In this document: positions 16,246 to 24,354 of the stretch, piece by piece
How positions within the stretch are numbered: position 1 is the first letter of the stretch
Layout: each line of letters opens with the position of its first letter
Source of the DNA: CAVVSD01 sp963837655
GTDB lineage: Bacteria > Actinomycetota > Thermoleophilia > Solirubrobacterales > Solirubrobacteraceae
NCBI GenBank assembly: GCA_963837655.1
Contig: CAWIOK010000021.1
Location: forward strand, 496,001-560,000
Reading direction: 5' to 3'
Length of the DNA stretch: 64,000 nucleotides
Position numbers and translations under genes: made by a program
Notes under the pieces: model-generated
The model's database searches: none
What the model was told of the DNA's origin: nothing
What the model saw: the letters and a program-made list of their open reading frames with translations, nothing else

Positions 16246-16271
16246 AAAAGCCCCGCAGCGGCGGGGCTTTA
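16246..16271. terminator. Bidirectional terminator at the right end of the element
   Basis: AAAGCCCCGC (16247-16256), loop AGCG, GCGGGGCTTT (16261-16270); the A-run on the left gives a T-run for minus-strand transcripts. Probably the original tRNA-Ala terminator and now also the terminator of the alcohol dehydrogenase at 16280. Confidence 0.75.
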
Positions 16272-16279
16272 CGTGCGCT

Positions 16280-17359
16280 CTACGGCACGATCACCGCGCG
16301 GTTGACGCGTCGGGCCTGCGAGTCGCGCAGCGCGTCCTCCAGGCCGTCGAGTGGATACGCGCGGTCGAGGAGCTCGGCAAAGGGCAGCCGCGCCACGTTG
16401 CGGGCCAGGAAGCGCAGCGCTTCGTCGAGCTCCCACGGCAGGTAGCGGATGACCGGGATGATCCGGATCGCCCGCCGGGTCAGCCCGCTGACGTCGAACG
16501 GCTGCGTCGTGCCCGGCGTGACGTTGCCGATCTCCACGATCCGCCCGCCGATGCGCACGAGCTCCAACGCCTCGGCGAACGCCGCGGGGACGCCCGCGAC
16601 CTCCATGACGCAATCGGCGCCCTCACCGCCGGTCAGCTCGCGGACGAGATCGGATCGGTCCGCGGCGTCGGGTAGATCCTGCATCGAGATGACGTGGTCC
16701 GCGCCGAACGCCTCAGCCGTGCGCAGCCGCTGGGCCACGCCGTCGATCACCGTCACGGTCGCCCCGCGCTCCTTGGCCACGGCGGTGGCGTACAGGCCCA
16801 GCCCACCCGCGCCCTGCACGACGAGGTGCTCGCCGGCGCGCAGCTCGGCGCGCGCGGCACCGGCCCACACCTGCGACAGCCCGCAGTTCGCGCTCGCCGC
16901 GACGGTGTCGGGAACCTCGTCGGGCACGCGGAACAGGAACTGCGAGGGCGACACGTAGTAGTGCGACGCATGCGTGCCGGTGAAGTGCGGGAACAGATCG
17001 GGGTTCTGGTGCCAGATGTCGTAGACGTGATGGCACAGGTTCAGCTCTCCCCGGCCGCATGCCGGGCAGGCCAGGCAGGTGAGGAAGAACGGCGCCGTGA
17101 CGCGGTCGCCGGGGGCGATCGGCCGCCCCGCGCTGTCGGTCTCACGACGAACGCGGTCGGTCACCTCCCCGACCATCTCGTGGCCGAGGACGCCGGACCG
17201 CATCGGGTGGTGGCCGTTGAAGGTGTGCAGCTCGGAGCCGCACACGCCCGCCGCGAGCACCCGCAGCAGGACGGCCCCGTCCTGCACCTCCGGCAGCTCG
17301 TACTCACGTAGCTCCAGCCGTCCGGGCTCAGGCATGAAGTTCAGTCGACCCGTCGCCAT
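16280..17359 (-). CDS. Zinc-dependent alcohol dehydrogenase (MDR family)
   Basis: 359 aa. Catalytic-zinc ligands in AGVCGSE and VLGHEMVGEV, structural-zinc cluster CLACPACGRGELNLC, and cofactor-binding GAGGLGLYA. A threonine/sorbitol-dehydrogenase-like MDR acting on an unknown alcohol. It converges on the right end of the tRNA element and ends just past the terminator at 16246-16271. Confidence 0.9.
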   Translation of the reverse strand: MATGRLNFMPEPGRLELREYELPEVQDGAVLLRVLAAGVCGSELHTFNGHHPMRSGVLGHEMVGEVTDRVRRETDSAGRPIAPGDRVTAPFFLTCLACPACGRGELNLCHHVYDIWHQNPDLFPHFTGTHASHYYVSPSQFLFRVPDEVPDTVAASANCGLSQVWAGAARAELRAGEHLVVQGAGGLGLYATAVAKERGATVTVIDGVAQRLRTAEAFGADHVISMQDLPDAADRSDLVRELTGGEGADCVMEVAGVPAAFAEALELVRIGGRIVEIGNVTPGTTQPFDVSGLTRRAIRIIPVIRYLPWELDEALRFLARNVARLPFAELLDRAYPLDGLEDALRDSQARRVNRAVIVP

Positions 17360-17457
17360 GGACGGACCTTAGATGGATCGCGCTGATGGTGGCGTGGGCG
17401 TTCGGTCGGCGATGATGCCCGCGCGGCGTCAGCACCGATCAACGGAGGACGGGACCG

Positions 17458-18375
17458 ATGAAGGCAGTGCGATTCGACGGGTACGGCGGCATCGACGTCC
17501 TCGACGTCCGTGAGGTCGACGATCCGGTGGCGGGACCCGGCGACGTGGTCGTCTCCGTGCGCGCGGCCGGGATCAACCCCGGCGAGATCGCCATCCGCGA
17601 GGGCTATCTGCACGATCGCTGGCCGGCCACCTTCCCCTCCGGGGAGGGCACCGACTTCGCGGGCACGGTGGCGTCCCTGGGCGAGGGGGTCACCGACGTC
17701 GCGGTCGGCGACGAGGTGCTGGGCTGGACGGAGAATCGGGCCAGTCAGGCTGAGCTCGTCGTCGTCCCCGCGACGCAGCTGACGCCGAAGCCCGACGGGG
17801 TCGCGTGGGAGGTCGCGGGATCGCTGTTCGTCGTCTCCATGGCCGCCCTGGCGTCGGTCCGCGCGGTCGCTCCGCAGACCGGCGAGACGGTGGTCGTGTC
17901 GGCGGGCGCCGGCGGCGTGGGCGGGGTCGCCGTCCAGCTCGCACGCCGCACCGGCGCGACGGTGATCGGGCTCGCCGGAGAGGCCAACCACGACTGGCTG
18001 CGCAGCCACGACGTCATCCCCGTCACCTACGGCGACGGGCAGGAGAGCCGGATCCGCGAGGCCTCCGGCGGCACGGTCGACGCGTTCGTCGACACCTTCG
18101 GCGGCGGCTACGTCGACCTGGCGATCGGGCTCGGCGTCGCGCCGGACCGGATCAACACCATCATCGACTACGCCGCCGTGGAGCGCCTTGGCGTCAACGG
18201 CGAGGGCACCCACGCGATCGGCACCGCGGAGCTGCTCGGCGAGATGGCGCAGCTCGTCGCCGACGGCGAGCTCGAGGTCCCCATCGCCCGCACGTATCCG
18301 CTCGCGCAGGTGCGCGACGCGTTCGGCGAGCTGTCCGCGCGTCACACCCGCGGCAAGATCGTCCTGATCCCCTGA
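17458..18375 (+). CDS. NADPH:quinone oxidoreductase-like MDR protein
   Basis: 305 aa zinc-free MDR: starts MKAVRFDGYGGIDVLDV, lacks the zinc-binding Cys/His set, and has the cofactor motif SAGAGGVGGVAVQLARRTGA. Members reduce quinones or enones with NADPH. AACGGAGG about 13 nt upstream. Divergent from the alcohol dehydrogenase at 16280-17359. Confidence 0.9.
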   Translation: MKAVRFDGYGGIDVLDVREVDDPVAGPGDVVVSVRAAGINPGEIAIREGYLHDRWPATFPSGEGTDFAGTVASLGEGVTDVAVGDEVLGWTENRASQAELVVVPATQLTPKPDGVAWEVAGSLFVVSMAALASVRAVAPQTGETVVVSAGAGGVGGVAVQLARRTGATVIGLAGEANHDWLRSHDVIPVTYGDGQESRIREASGGTVDAFVDTFGGGYVDLAIGLGVAPDRINTIIDYAAVERLGVNGEGTHAIGTAELLGEMAQLVADGELEVPIARTYPLAQVRDAFGELSARHTRGKIVLIP

Positions 18376-18481
18376 GCACCGACCCGTGGGTGGCACGGAA
18401 ACGCTCGATCCGCGGCCGCGAGTTACGCACGATGGACGAACGTTCTCGACGTCCATCCCCAAAAGCAGGGAGTATGTCCGG

Positions 18482-19312
18482 ATGAGACGACTGATCCCCA
18501 TCATCGTGCTCGTCCTTGTCTGCGCCGTTCCCACGGCCGCGCAGGCCAATCATTCGGACTCGCCGCCGCACCTGTCCTGCGGCGAGATCGATGGGACGTT
18601 CTCCGACTTTCCGTCCGGTCCGCAGACCGTGACTCTGCACACCAGCGTCGACGGTGTGCCGCAGCCGGACCACTCGATCACCGCCACCGGTCCGAACTTC
18701 ACGACGAGCACCGGGTACTGGAACCCGGACGCCGGCTCGCACGTCGTGATGGGCTGGTTCACGTGGACGACGTCGGAGGGCGAGACCGGGACCGGGCCGG
18801 TCCAGACGACGGTCATCACGAACTGCCCGCCTCAGGCGCCCTCGGTCACGATCGTGCAGCAGACGACGAACAGCAGCAGCCAGCAGGGCTCGACGACGAA
18901 CCCGGCCAGCGGGACCGCGCCCAGCACCGCGCAGGGACGCGCCCCGACGACGTCGGGCGGAGTCGCCGGTGAGGACCTGTCGCAGTTCGTCTGCACCTCG
19001 CAGCGCCGGTACAGCTTCCTGGTACGGCGGACCCTCGAGGGCAAGAAGGTCGTCGGCATCGACAAGGTGCTCGTCCGCGGCGTCGAGCGGTACGGCTCCT
19101 TCAAGATCGTCACGGTCCGCGGCCATAAGCGGTACCGCGTGACGGCCGACTACCGCGACCTGACCGTCCCGCGCGGGCAGCTGCGGACGATCACGACGTA
19201 CCTCAAGCTCGCCGACGGCCGGAAGATCCGCACGGTGCAGTTCCTGCGCCTGTGCCTGGACCGCGACGGCAACCCGAACGACACGCCGACGCAGGACCGC
19301 GCCAACAAGTAG
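18482..19312 (+). CDS. Secreted protein with Ser/Thr-rich linker, function unknown
   Basis: 276 aa. Signal peptide (LIPIIVLVLVCAVPTAAQA) then an Ig-like beta-rich domain with a cysteine pair (LSCGEIDG...VITNCPP), a low-complexity Ser/Thr/Gly linker (about residues 130-175), and a basic C-terminal domain (LVRRTLEGKKVVGIDKVLV) with two more cysteines. The start at 18482 is the methionine right before the signal peptide. I do not recognise the C-terminal domain. Confidence 0.75.
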   Translation: MRRLIPIIVLVLVCAVPTAAQANHSDSPPHLSCGEIDGTFSDFPSGPQTVTLHTSVDGVPQPDHSITATGPNFTTSTGYWNPDAGSHVVMGWFTWTTSEGETGTGPVQTTVITNCPPQAPSVTIVQQTTNSSSQQGSTTNPASGTAPSTAQGRAPTTSGGVAGEDLSQFVCTSQRRYSFLVRRTLEGKKVVGIDKVLVRGVERYGSFKIVTVRGHKRYRVTADYRDLTVPRGQLRTITTYLKLADGRKIRTVQFLRLCLDRDGNPNDTPTQDRANK

Positions 19313-19340
19313 GGCGCCCGCGGCACGCCGATGTCTCGTA

Positions 19341-19370
19341 CGAAGGCCCCCGGCCCCCCGGGGGCCTTCG
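19341..19370. terminator. 13-bp perfect hairpin after the secreted protein gene
   Basis: CGAAGGCCCCCGG, loop CCCC, CCGGGGGCCTTCG. Lies 29 nt after the stop at 19312 and 47 nt before the next start; no T-run, so it may act as a transcriptional boundary in the GC-rich manner. Confidence 0.65.
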
Positions 19371-19416
19371 TCGTCTCTGGCACGCCTCCGGCCGCGTCTG
19401 TACGTTTGCAGACCAG

Positions 19417-20274
19417 ATGGGACGGATCGGGCGCGGCTGGGCGCTGACGAAGCAGAGCTGGGTCGTCGTCAAGGGAGATCGCTCCCTGCTCGTGTTCCCG
19501 GCGGTATCCGCGGTCTGCGCGCTCCTCGTGGCCGCGGTGTTCTTCGGGATCGGCGCCGGTCTCGGCGCATCCACGAACTCGATCTGGCCGGCGATCCCGT
19601 TCATCGTCGCCGGGCTCTACCTGCTCATCGTCATCGGCCAGTTCTGCGCGGTGGCGCTGGCCGCCTGCGCGACGCGGGCGCTCGACGGCGAGGACACGAC
19701 GTTCGGCGAGGGCGTCGCCGCCGCCCGCGGGCGGCTCGGCGTCATCCTGCGGTGGTCGGCCGTCATGCTCGTCATCGGCGCGGCGATCACCGCGCTGCAG
19801 GCGCTCCTGCGCGAGGCCGCGGGCAACATCGTCGGCTCGATCGTGGGCGGCCTGGCGAACTTCGCCTGGACCGTCGCGACGTTCTTCGTCGTCCCGATCA
19901 TCGCGCTGGAGGGCGTCGGTCCCAAGGACGCGATCACGCGGTCGATGGGCGTCATCAAGGAGCGGTGGGGCGAGGGTGTCGTCGGGTCGGCCACGATCGG
20001 CGGGGTGGTCTTCCTCGTCGGCATCCTGCCGGGGATCCTGCTCATCGTGGCGGGGGCCTTCCTGACGGGCAGCGTCGTGGCGCTCGGCGCCGTCGTGATC
20101 GCGATCGGCGTCGTGGTCGTCGTCCTCGCCGCGCTGGTGCAGACGACGCTCAACGCGGTCTTCCGGGTCGCGCTGTTCCGCTTCGCCACCCGCGGCGACG
20201 TCGTCGGCCACTTCTCGCAGGATCAGCTCGAGGGCGCGTTCCGCCCCAAGAGCGGCCGGGCTGCGTCCGTCTAG
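19417..20274 (+). CDS. Polytopic membrane protein (DUF6159-like)
   Basis: 285 aa, about five or six membrane helices (LLVFPAVSAVCALLVAAVFF; IPFIVAGLYLLIVIGQFCAV; then three or four more to residue 255). Begins GRGWALTKQSWVVVKGDRSL, the typical N-terminus of this uncharacterised family found widely in Actinobacteria. Stands alone. Function unknown. Confidence 0.8.
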   Translation: MGRIGRGWALTKQSWVVVKGDRSLLVFPAVSAVCALLVAAVFFGIGAGLGASTNSIWPAIPFIVAGLYLLIVIGQFCAVALAACATRALDGEDTTFGEGVAAARGRLGVILRWSAVMLVIGAAITALQALLREAAGNIVGSIVGGLANFAWTVATFFVVPIIALEGVGPKDAITRSMGVIKERWGEGVVGSATIGGVVFLVGILPGILLIVAGAFLTGSVVALGAVVIAIGVVVVVLAALVQTTLNAVFRVALFRFATRGDVVGHFSQDQLEGAFRPKSGRAASV

Positions 20275-20337
20275 CGCGACTGCCGGAAGAGCCCCGCTTC
20301 GCCAGCACCGGCGACAGATCACGAAGGGTGCGATTCT

Positions 20338-21096
20338 GTGGTGATGCGCAGCGAGACCATCGACGTACCGACGGCGGACGGCGTTGCCGACGCCTACCTC
20401 ACGATGCCAGACGAGGGTGAGCATCCCGGGGTCCTCTTCGTCATGGACGCCATCGGCCTGCGTCCTCGCATCCAGGAGATGGCCGACCGCATCGCCGCCC
20501 GCGGCTTCGTGGTGCTGGCGCCCAACACGCTGTACCGCGCCGGCCGGGCGCCGGTCTTCCCACTGCCCGACCTCAAAGACCCCGACAACCGCGCCGCGTT
20601 CATCGCGCAGGTGCGGCCGCTCATCGGCGCGCTGACCGCCGACGTGGTCGCGTCCGACGGCGACGCCTACCTGGCCGCGCTGTCCGAGCGCGCCGCGCCG
20701 GGCTCCGTCGCGATCACCGGCTACTGCATGGGCGGCCGCGTCGGCTGGCACATCGCACGCTCGCACCCCGGGCGCGTCGCCGCCCTGGCGAGCTTCCACG
20801 GCGGCAACCTCGCCGTGGCCGACGATCCCGAGAGCCCGCACCAGAGTGCGGGTGCGTTCGACGCCGAGCTGTACTTCGGGCACGCCGACCAGGACCACAG
20901 CATGACGGCCGAGCAGATCGTGCTCCTCGAGCGGGCACTCGCGGAGACCGAGCTGACGTATCGCTCCGAGCTCTACGAGGGCGCGGCGCACGGCTGGACG
21001 ATGTCGGACACGGCGGTCTACAACGAGCCGGCGGCGGAGCGCCACTTCGACGAGCTGTTCGCGCTGCTCGACCGCACGATCGCCGCGCCTGCCTAA
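20338..21096 (+). CDS. Dienelactone hydrolase-family protein
   Basis: 252 aa alpha/beta hydrolase with the cysteine nucleophile elbow GYCMGGRVGW, catalytic Asp near HADQDHSM and His in EGAAHGWT, the Cys-Asp-His set of dienelactone hydrolases. Could process dienelactones from chloroaromatic breakdown or other lactones. GTG start at 20338, with an in-frame ATG two codons on. Overlaps the convergent HxlR gene by 4 nt. Confidence 0.9.
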   Translation: MVMRSETIDVPTADGVADAYLTMPDEGEHPGVLFVMDAIGLRPRIQEMADRIAARGFVVLAPNTLYRAGRAPVFPLPDLKDPDNRAAFIAQVRPLIGALTADVVASDGDAYLAALSERAAPGSVAITGYCMGGRVGWHIARSHPGRVAALASFHGGNLAVADDPESPHQSAGAFDAELYFGHADQDHSMTAEQIVLLERALAETELTYRSELYEGAAHGWTMSDTAVYNEPAAERHFDELFALLDRTIAAPA

Positions 21097-21524
21097 GCCT
21101 GGAAGACCTGGGTGTCGTCGCCGGGGACGACCTCGACGTCGCACGTGGGGCAGTACCAACGGGCCTGCAGCGCCCCACCGCACGCCTCGTGGCGCAGCGC
21201 CAGGTCGTCGCCGGAGCCCGGTGCGTGCTCGGCGCCCCACGCGGCGAGGCCCATGAGGGCGTCGACGAGCGCACGACCCTCCGCGGTGAGCTCGTAGCGC
21301 AGCCGGTCGGGCCGAGGCGAGTACGGCTCGCCGACGATCAGGCCCGCGGCTGTGAGGTCGGAGAGCCGGGCGGCCAGCACGTTGGAGGAGATGCCCTCGA
21401 CCAGCGCGCTGAGCTCGCCGTAGCGGCGGCCGCCGCCTGCGAGGGCACCGACGATCAGCATCGACCACCGGTCCCCGACGAGCCGGGCGACGCGGTCCAG
21501 CACGTCGAGCGGGAGATCGCTCAC
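21093..21524 (-). CDS. HxlR-family transcriptional regulator with C-terminal zinc ribbon
   Basis: 143 aa. Winged-helix HxlR signature: LVGDRWSMLIVGALAGGGRR, YGELSALVEGISSNVLAARL, LTAAGLIVGEPY. The C-terminus adds CGGALQARWYCPTCDVEV, a likely single zinc ribbon, not part of the basic fold. GTG start. Divergent from a pseudo-protease/HtrA-like pair, with an inverted repeat at 21553-21573 between them, so it probably regulates both directions. Confidence 0.88.
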   Translation of the reverse strand: MSDLPLDVLDRVARLVGDRWSMLIVGALAGGGRRYGELSALVEGISSNVLAARLSDLTAAGLIVGEPYSPRPDRLRYELTAEGRALVDALMGLAAWGAEHAPGSGDDLALRHEACGGALQARWYCPTCDVEVVPGDDTQVFQA

Positions 21525-21552
21525 GGGCCGAAGTCTACGGGCTTGCTAGTTT

Positions 21553-21573
21553 TCACTTGCAGATCGCAAGTGA
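21553..21573. promoter_or_regulatory. HxlR-type operator, 8-bp perfect inverted repeat
   Basis: TCACTTGC (21553-21560), spacer AGATC, GCAAGTGA (21566-21573). The ACTTGC...GCAAGT core is the usual HxlR operator form. It is 10 nt upstream of the pseudo-protease ATG and 29 nt upstream of the regulator start. Confidence 0.8.
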
Positions 21574-21583
21574 GAAGGGACGC

Positions 21584-22456
21584 ATGACCGCCATCGAAGA
21601 CATCGCCGCGCGCATCGGACCCTCGGTCGTCGGCATGCAGGACGGAACCCGCGGCGGGGCGGGCGTGCTCGTCGCGCCGGGCATCGTCGCGACGCTCGCG
21701 CGCAACGTGCATCGCGACGAGCTCACCCTCGTGACCGGAGACGGCGCGACCCACGCCGCGACCGTCGTCGGCGTCGATCCCAGCGTGGACCTCGCCGTGT
21801 TGCGCACCGAGGCCCCCGCACCGGCCGCCACCTGGTCGACCGCGGACGCCGCGCCGCGGCTCGGCGTGAAGGTCTACGCGCTCGCCGACCCCGGCGGGCG
21901 GGGCCTCCGCGTCACCGGCGGGACCGTCGCCAGTGCCCCGCGCGGCGTCCGCGGCCCCGCCGGCCGGCTCATCCCCGACGCCATCGAGCACACCGCCCCG
22001 CTGCCCCGCGGCGCCGGCGGCGGGCCGCTCGTCGACCGCTCCGGCGCGATCGTCGGGCTCAACGCGCTGCGCCGCGACGGCGGGCTGCTGCTCGCCTGGC
22101 CCGCGACGGCGCTGCGCGACCGCGCGACCGCGCTCGCGTCCGGCGAGCGGACCGCGCCCCGTCGCCTCGGTATCGCGCTCGTCGGCGCCCGGCAGACCGG
22201 CCGGATGCGCGCCGCCGTCGGCTTGGACCCCGTCGACGGGCTGCTCGTCCGCGGCGTCAAGGACGGCAGCCCGGCCGACCGGGCGGGCATCACGCGCGGC
22301 GACGTCGTCGTCGGTGCCAACGGGACGGCGGTGACCGGGCTCGACGACCTGCACGGCGCCGTGGATGCGGCAGGACCCGGCCCGCTCGAGCTCGATCTCC
22401 TGCGGGGGACCGACCGGCTGACGCTCCGCGTCGAGGGCGAGGAGGTCGAGGCATGA
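21584..22456 (+). CDS. Catalytically dead trypsin-like/PDZ protein (HtrA paralogue)
   Basis: 290 aa. Trypsin-like chymotrypsin fold plus C-terminal PDZ domain (about residues 195-285, LVRGVKDGSPADRAGITRGD). Against its active neighbour the histidine block TSAHVV reads TLARNV and the serine block GNSGGAL reads RGAGGGPL, so both the catalytic His and Ser are lost while the Asp region (DLAVLRT) remains. No signal peptide or membrane anchor. RBS AGAAGGGA at 21573-21580. Overlaps the active protease gene by 4 nt (ATGA); likely a regulatory or scaffolding partner. Confidence 0.8.
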   Translation: MTAIEDIAARIGPSVVGMQDGTRGGAGVLVAPGIVATLARNVHRDELTLVTGDGATHAATVVGVDPSVDLAVLRTEAPAPAATWSTADAAPRLGVKVYALADPGGRGLRVTGGTVASAPRGVRGPAGRLIPDAIEHTAPLPRGAGGGPLVDRSGAIVGLNALRRDGGLLLAWPATALRDRATALASGERTAPRRLGIALVGARQTGRMRAAVGLDPVDGLLVRGVKDGSPADRAGITRGDVVVGANGTAVTGLDDLHGAVDAAGPGPLELDLLRGTDRLTLRVEGEEVEA

Positions 22457-23436
22457 GCGCCGCCGCGACCTCCCTCCCGACCGAGGACGAGGCGATGGAC
22501 GCCTACTCCCGCACCGTGTCCGGCATCGCCGAGGCGCTGGCGCCGTCGGTGGCCAACCTCCGGGTCCACGGCCGCCGGCGCGACGGCGCGGAGGTCCCGA
22601 TGGGCGCGGGCAGCGCCATCGTCCTCAGCCGTGACGGCTTCCTGCTCACGTCGGCCCACGTCGTCACCGGGCGCCGGGGCGGCACACGCAGCGGCGTCGC
22701 GTCGTTCACCGACGGGCGCGAGACGCGCTTCGCGCCGGTCGGCGCCGACGGGCTCACCGACCTCGCGGTCGTGCGCACGGAGGATCACGACCTCACGCCG
22801 GCCACGCTCGGCGATGCCGAGCGCCTGCGCGTCGGGCAGCTCGTCGTGGCGATCGGCAACCCCAACGGCTTCGCGGGCTCGGTGACGGCGGGCGTCGTCT
22901 CAGCGCTCGGCCGGTCGCTGCCCGCCCGAGCGGGGGAGACGGTCCGCACGATCGACAACGTCATCCAGACCGACGCGTCGCTGAACCCGGGCAACTCGGG
23001 GGGCGCACTCGTGACAAGCGACGTGCGCGTCGTCGGCGTCAACACCGCCGTCGCGGGCATGGGCCTCGGACTGGCCGTGCCGATCAACCACGCCACGCGC
23101 CGTGTGATCGGGGCGCTCATGACCGATGGGCGCGTCCGCCGCGGCTACCTGGGCATCACCGGGTCGCCCCGCCCGATCCCTCCCGCGGGGCGCGAGCGCC
23201 ACGGCGACCCGCCCGTCGTCGAGGTCGGCGAGGTCGTGTCCGGCGGGCCCGCCGATCGCGCAGGCATCCGCGCGGGCGACCTCATGGTCGCGCTGGACGG
23301 CGATCGCCTCAGCGGCGTGGCCGATGTGCAGCGGGCGCTGGAGGGCGACCTCGTCGGGTCGCGCCTCGTGGTGACGCTGCTGCGCGACGGCAGGGAGCGC
23401 CAGCTCATCGTGGTGCCCGACGAGCTGGGTGGCTAG
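22453..23436 (+). CDS. S1C serine protease with PDZ domain (HtrA/DegP-like), no signal peptide
   Basis: 327 aa. Complete catalytic triad: His in TSAHVV, Asp in TDLAVVRT, Ser in GNSGGALV. PDZ domain at about residues 225-320 (VVSGGPADRAGIRAGDLMV). Unlike standard HtrA, there is no signal peptide or N-terminal membrane helix, so it appears cytoplasmic. ATG overlaps the stop of the dead paralogue. The 3' end overlaps the convergent MarR-GNAT gene by 4 nt. Confidence 0.9.
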   Translation: MSAAATSLPTEDEAMDAYSRTVSGIAEALAPSVANLRVHGRRRDGAEVPMGAGSAIVLSRDGFLLTSAHVVTGRRGGTRSGVASFTDGRETRFAPVGADGLTDLAVVRTEDHDLTPATLGDAERLRVGQLVVAIGNPNGFAGSVTAGVVSALGRSLPARAGETVRTIDNVIQTDASLNPGNSGGALVTSDVRVVGVNTAVAGMGLGLAVPINHATRRVIGALMTDGRVRRGYLGITGSPRPIPPAGRERHGDPPVVEVGEVVSGGPADRAGIRAGDLMVALDGDRLSGVADVQRALEGDLVGSRLVVTLLRDGRERQLIVVPDELGG

Positions 23437-24308
23437 CCCACGCGCTTCTCGAACCAGTGGTGGGCGTAGGGGTTGTCGTTGAAGCGCTCGATCTCCATGT
23501 AGCCGCCCGCCCGGTACATCGCGATCGCCTCCGCGAGCACGGCGTTGGTGTCCAGGCGCACCACCGGTCCGTGGTCCGCGGCGCGCGCCTCGAGGTCGCG
23601 CAGGAGGCGCCTGCCGACCCCGAGGCCGCGAACGGACGGCGAGATCCATACGCGCTTGATCTCCGTCCACCCGCCCTCGTGGTGGCGCAGGACGCCGCAG
23701 CCGACGGCCTCCGCGCGCAGCGACGCCACGACCAGCAACCCCCTCGGCGGGCGCATCGCGTCGTCGTCGACCGGCGTGCCGCGGCCGGGGTCGAAGCCGC
23801 TCTCGAAACGCCGGTCGAGCTCGGCCGCGTACTCGCCCAGGCAATGACGCGCGTCCGGGTGTGACGGATCGAGCGGCGAGAGCCGGACCATGGCGGCGCT
23901 GAGCAGCTGCTCGACCTCCGCCATCGCGCCGACGAGCCGGGTCCGCTGCGAGGCGCTGAGCGGCGCAAGGAGCCCCGCGGCGAGGTCGTCGCTACGGCGG
24001 TCGAGCACCGCCCGTTCCGTCCGGCCGGGCTCGGTGAGCCGCACGGTGCGCACGCGCCGGTCGCCCGGCGCGGGCTCGACGGCCACGAGCCCGGCGTCCT
24101 GGAGGCTGCGCAGCAGCCTGCTGAGGTAGCCGGAGTCCAGATCCAGCCGGCTGCGCAGCGTGCGAACGTCGCAGCCGTCCTCGCCGATCTCCCAGAGGAC
24201 GCGGGCCTCGCCCAGCGGCCGCTCGCGCGCGAGGAAGCGGTCGTCGAGCGCGCCGACGCGCTCGGTCACGGTGCGGTTGAAGCGACGGACCTGGGCGACC
24301 TCGTCCAT
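23433..24308 (-). CDS. MarR-GNAT fusion regulator/acetyltransferase
   Basis: 291 aa two-domain protein. Residues about 1-140 form a MarR winged helix (LWEIGEDGCDVRTLRSRLDL, LVAVEPAPGDRRVRTVRLT); residues about 150-291 are a GNAT N-acetyltransferase with the acetyl-CoA loop GLGVGRRLLRDLEARA. Such fusions are known bacterial regulators whose acetyltransferase role is unclear. Divergent from an alcohol dehydrogenase, with a perfect 20-bp palindrome (24309-24328) abutting its start codon. Confidence 0.9.
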   Translation of the reverse strand: MDEVAQVRRFNRTVTERVGALDDRFLARERPLGEARVLWEIGEDGCDVRTLRSRLDLDSGYLSRLLRSLQDAGLVAVEPAPGDRRVRTVRLTEPGRTERAVLDRRSDDLAAGLLAPLSASQRTRLVGAMAEVEQLLSAAMVRLSPLDPSHPDARHCLGEYAAELDRRFESGFDPGRGTPVDDDAMRPPRGLLVVASLRAEAVGCGVLRHHEGGWTEIKRVWISPSVRGLGVGRRLLRDLEARAADHGPVVRLDTNAVLAEAIAMYRAGGYMEIERFNDNPYAHHWFEKRVG

Positions 24309-24328
24309 TCTCTGACTTTAGTCAGAGA
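24309..24328. promoter_or_regulatory. MarR-type operator, 9-bp perfect inverted repeat
   Basis: TCTCTGACT (24309-24317), TT, AGTCAGAGA (24320-24328). The left arm begins directly upstream of the MarR-GNAT start codon; the right arm ends before the alcohol dehydrogenase start. The position implies autorepression with a very short leader. Confidence 0.8.
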
Positions 24329-24354
24329 TGGGTGCGGCAGGCAACATGCGCGTG

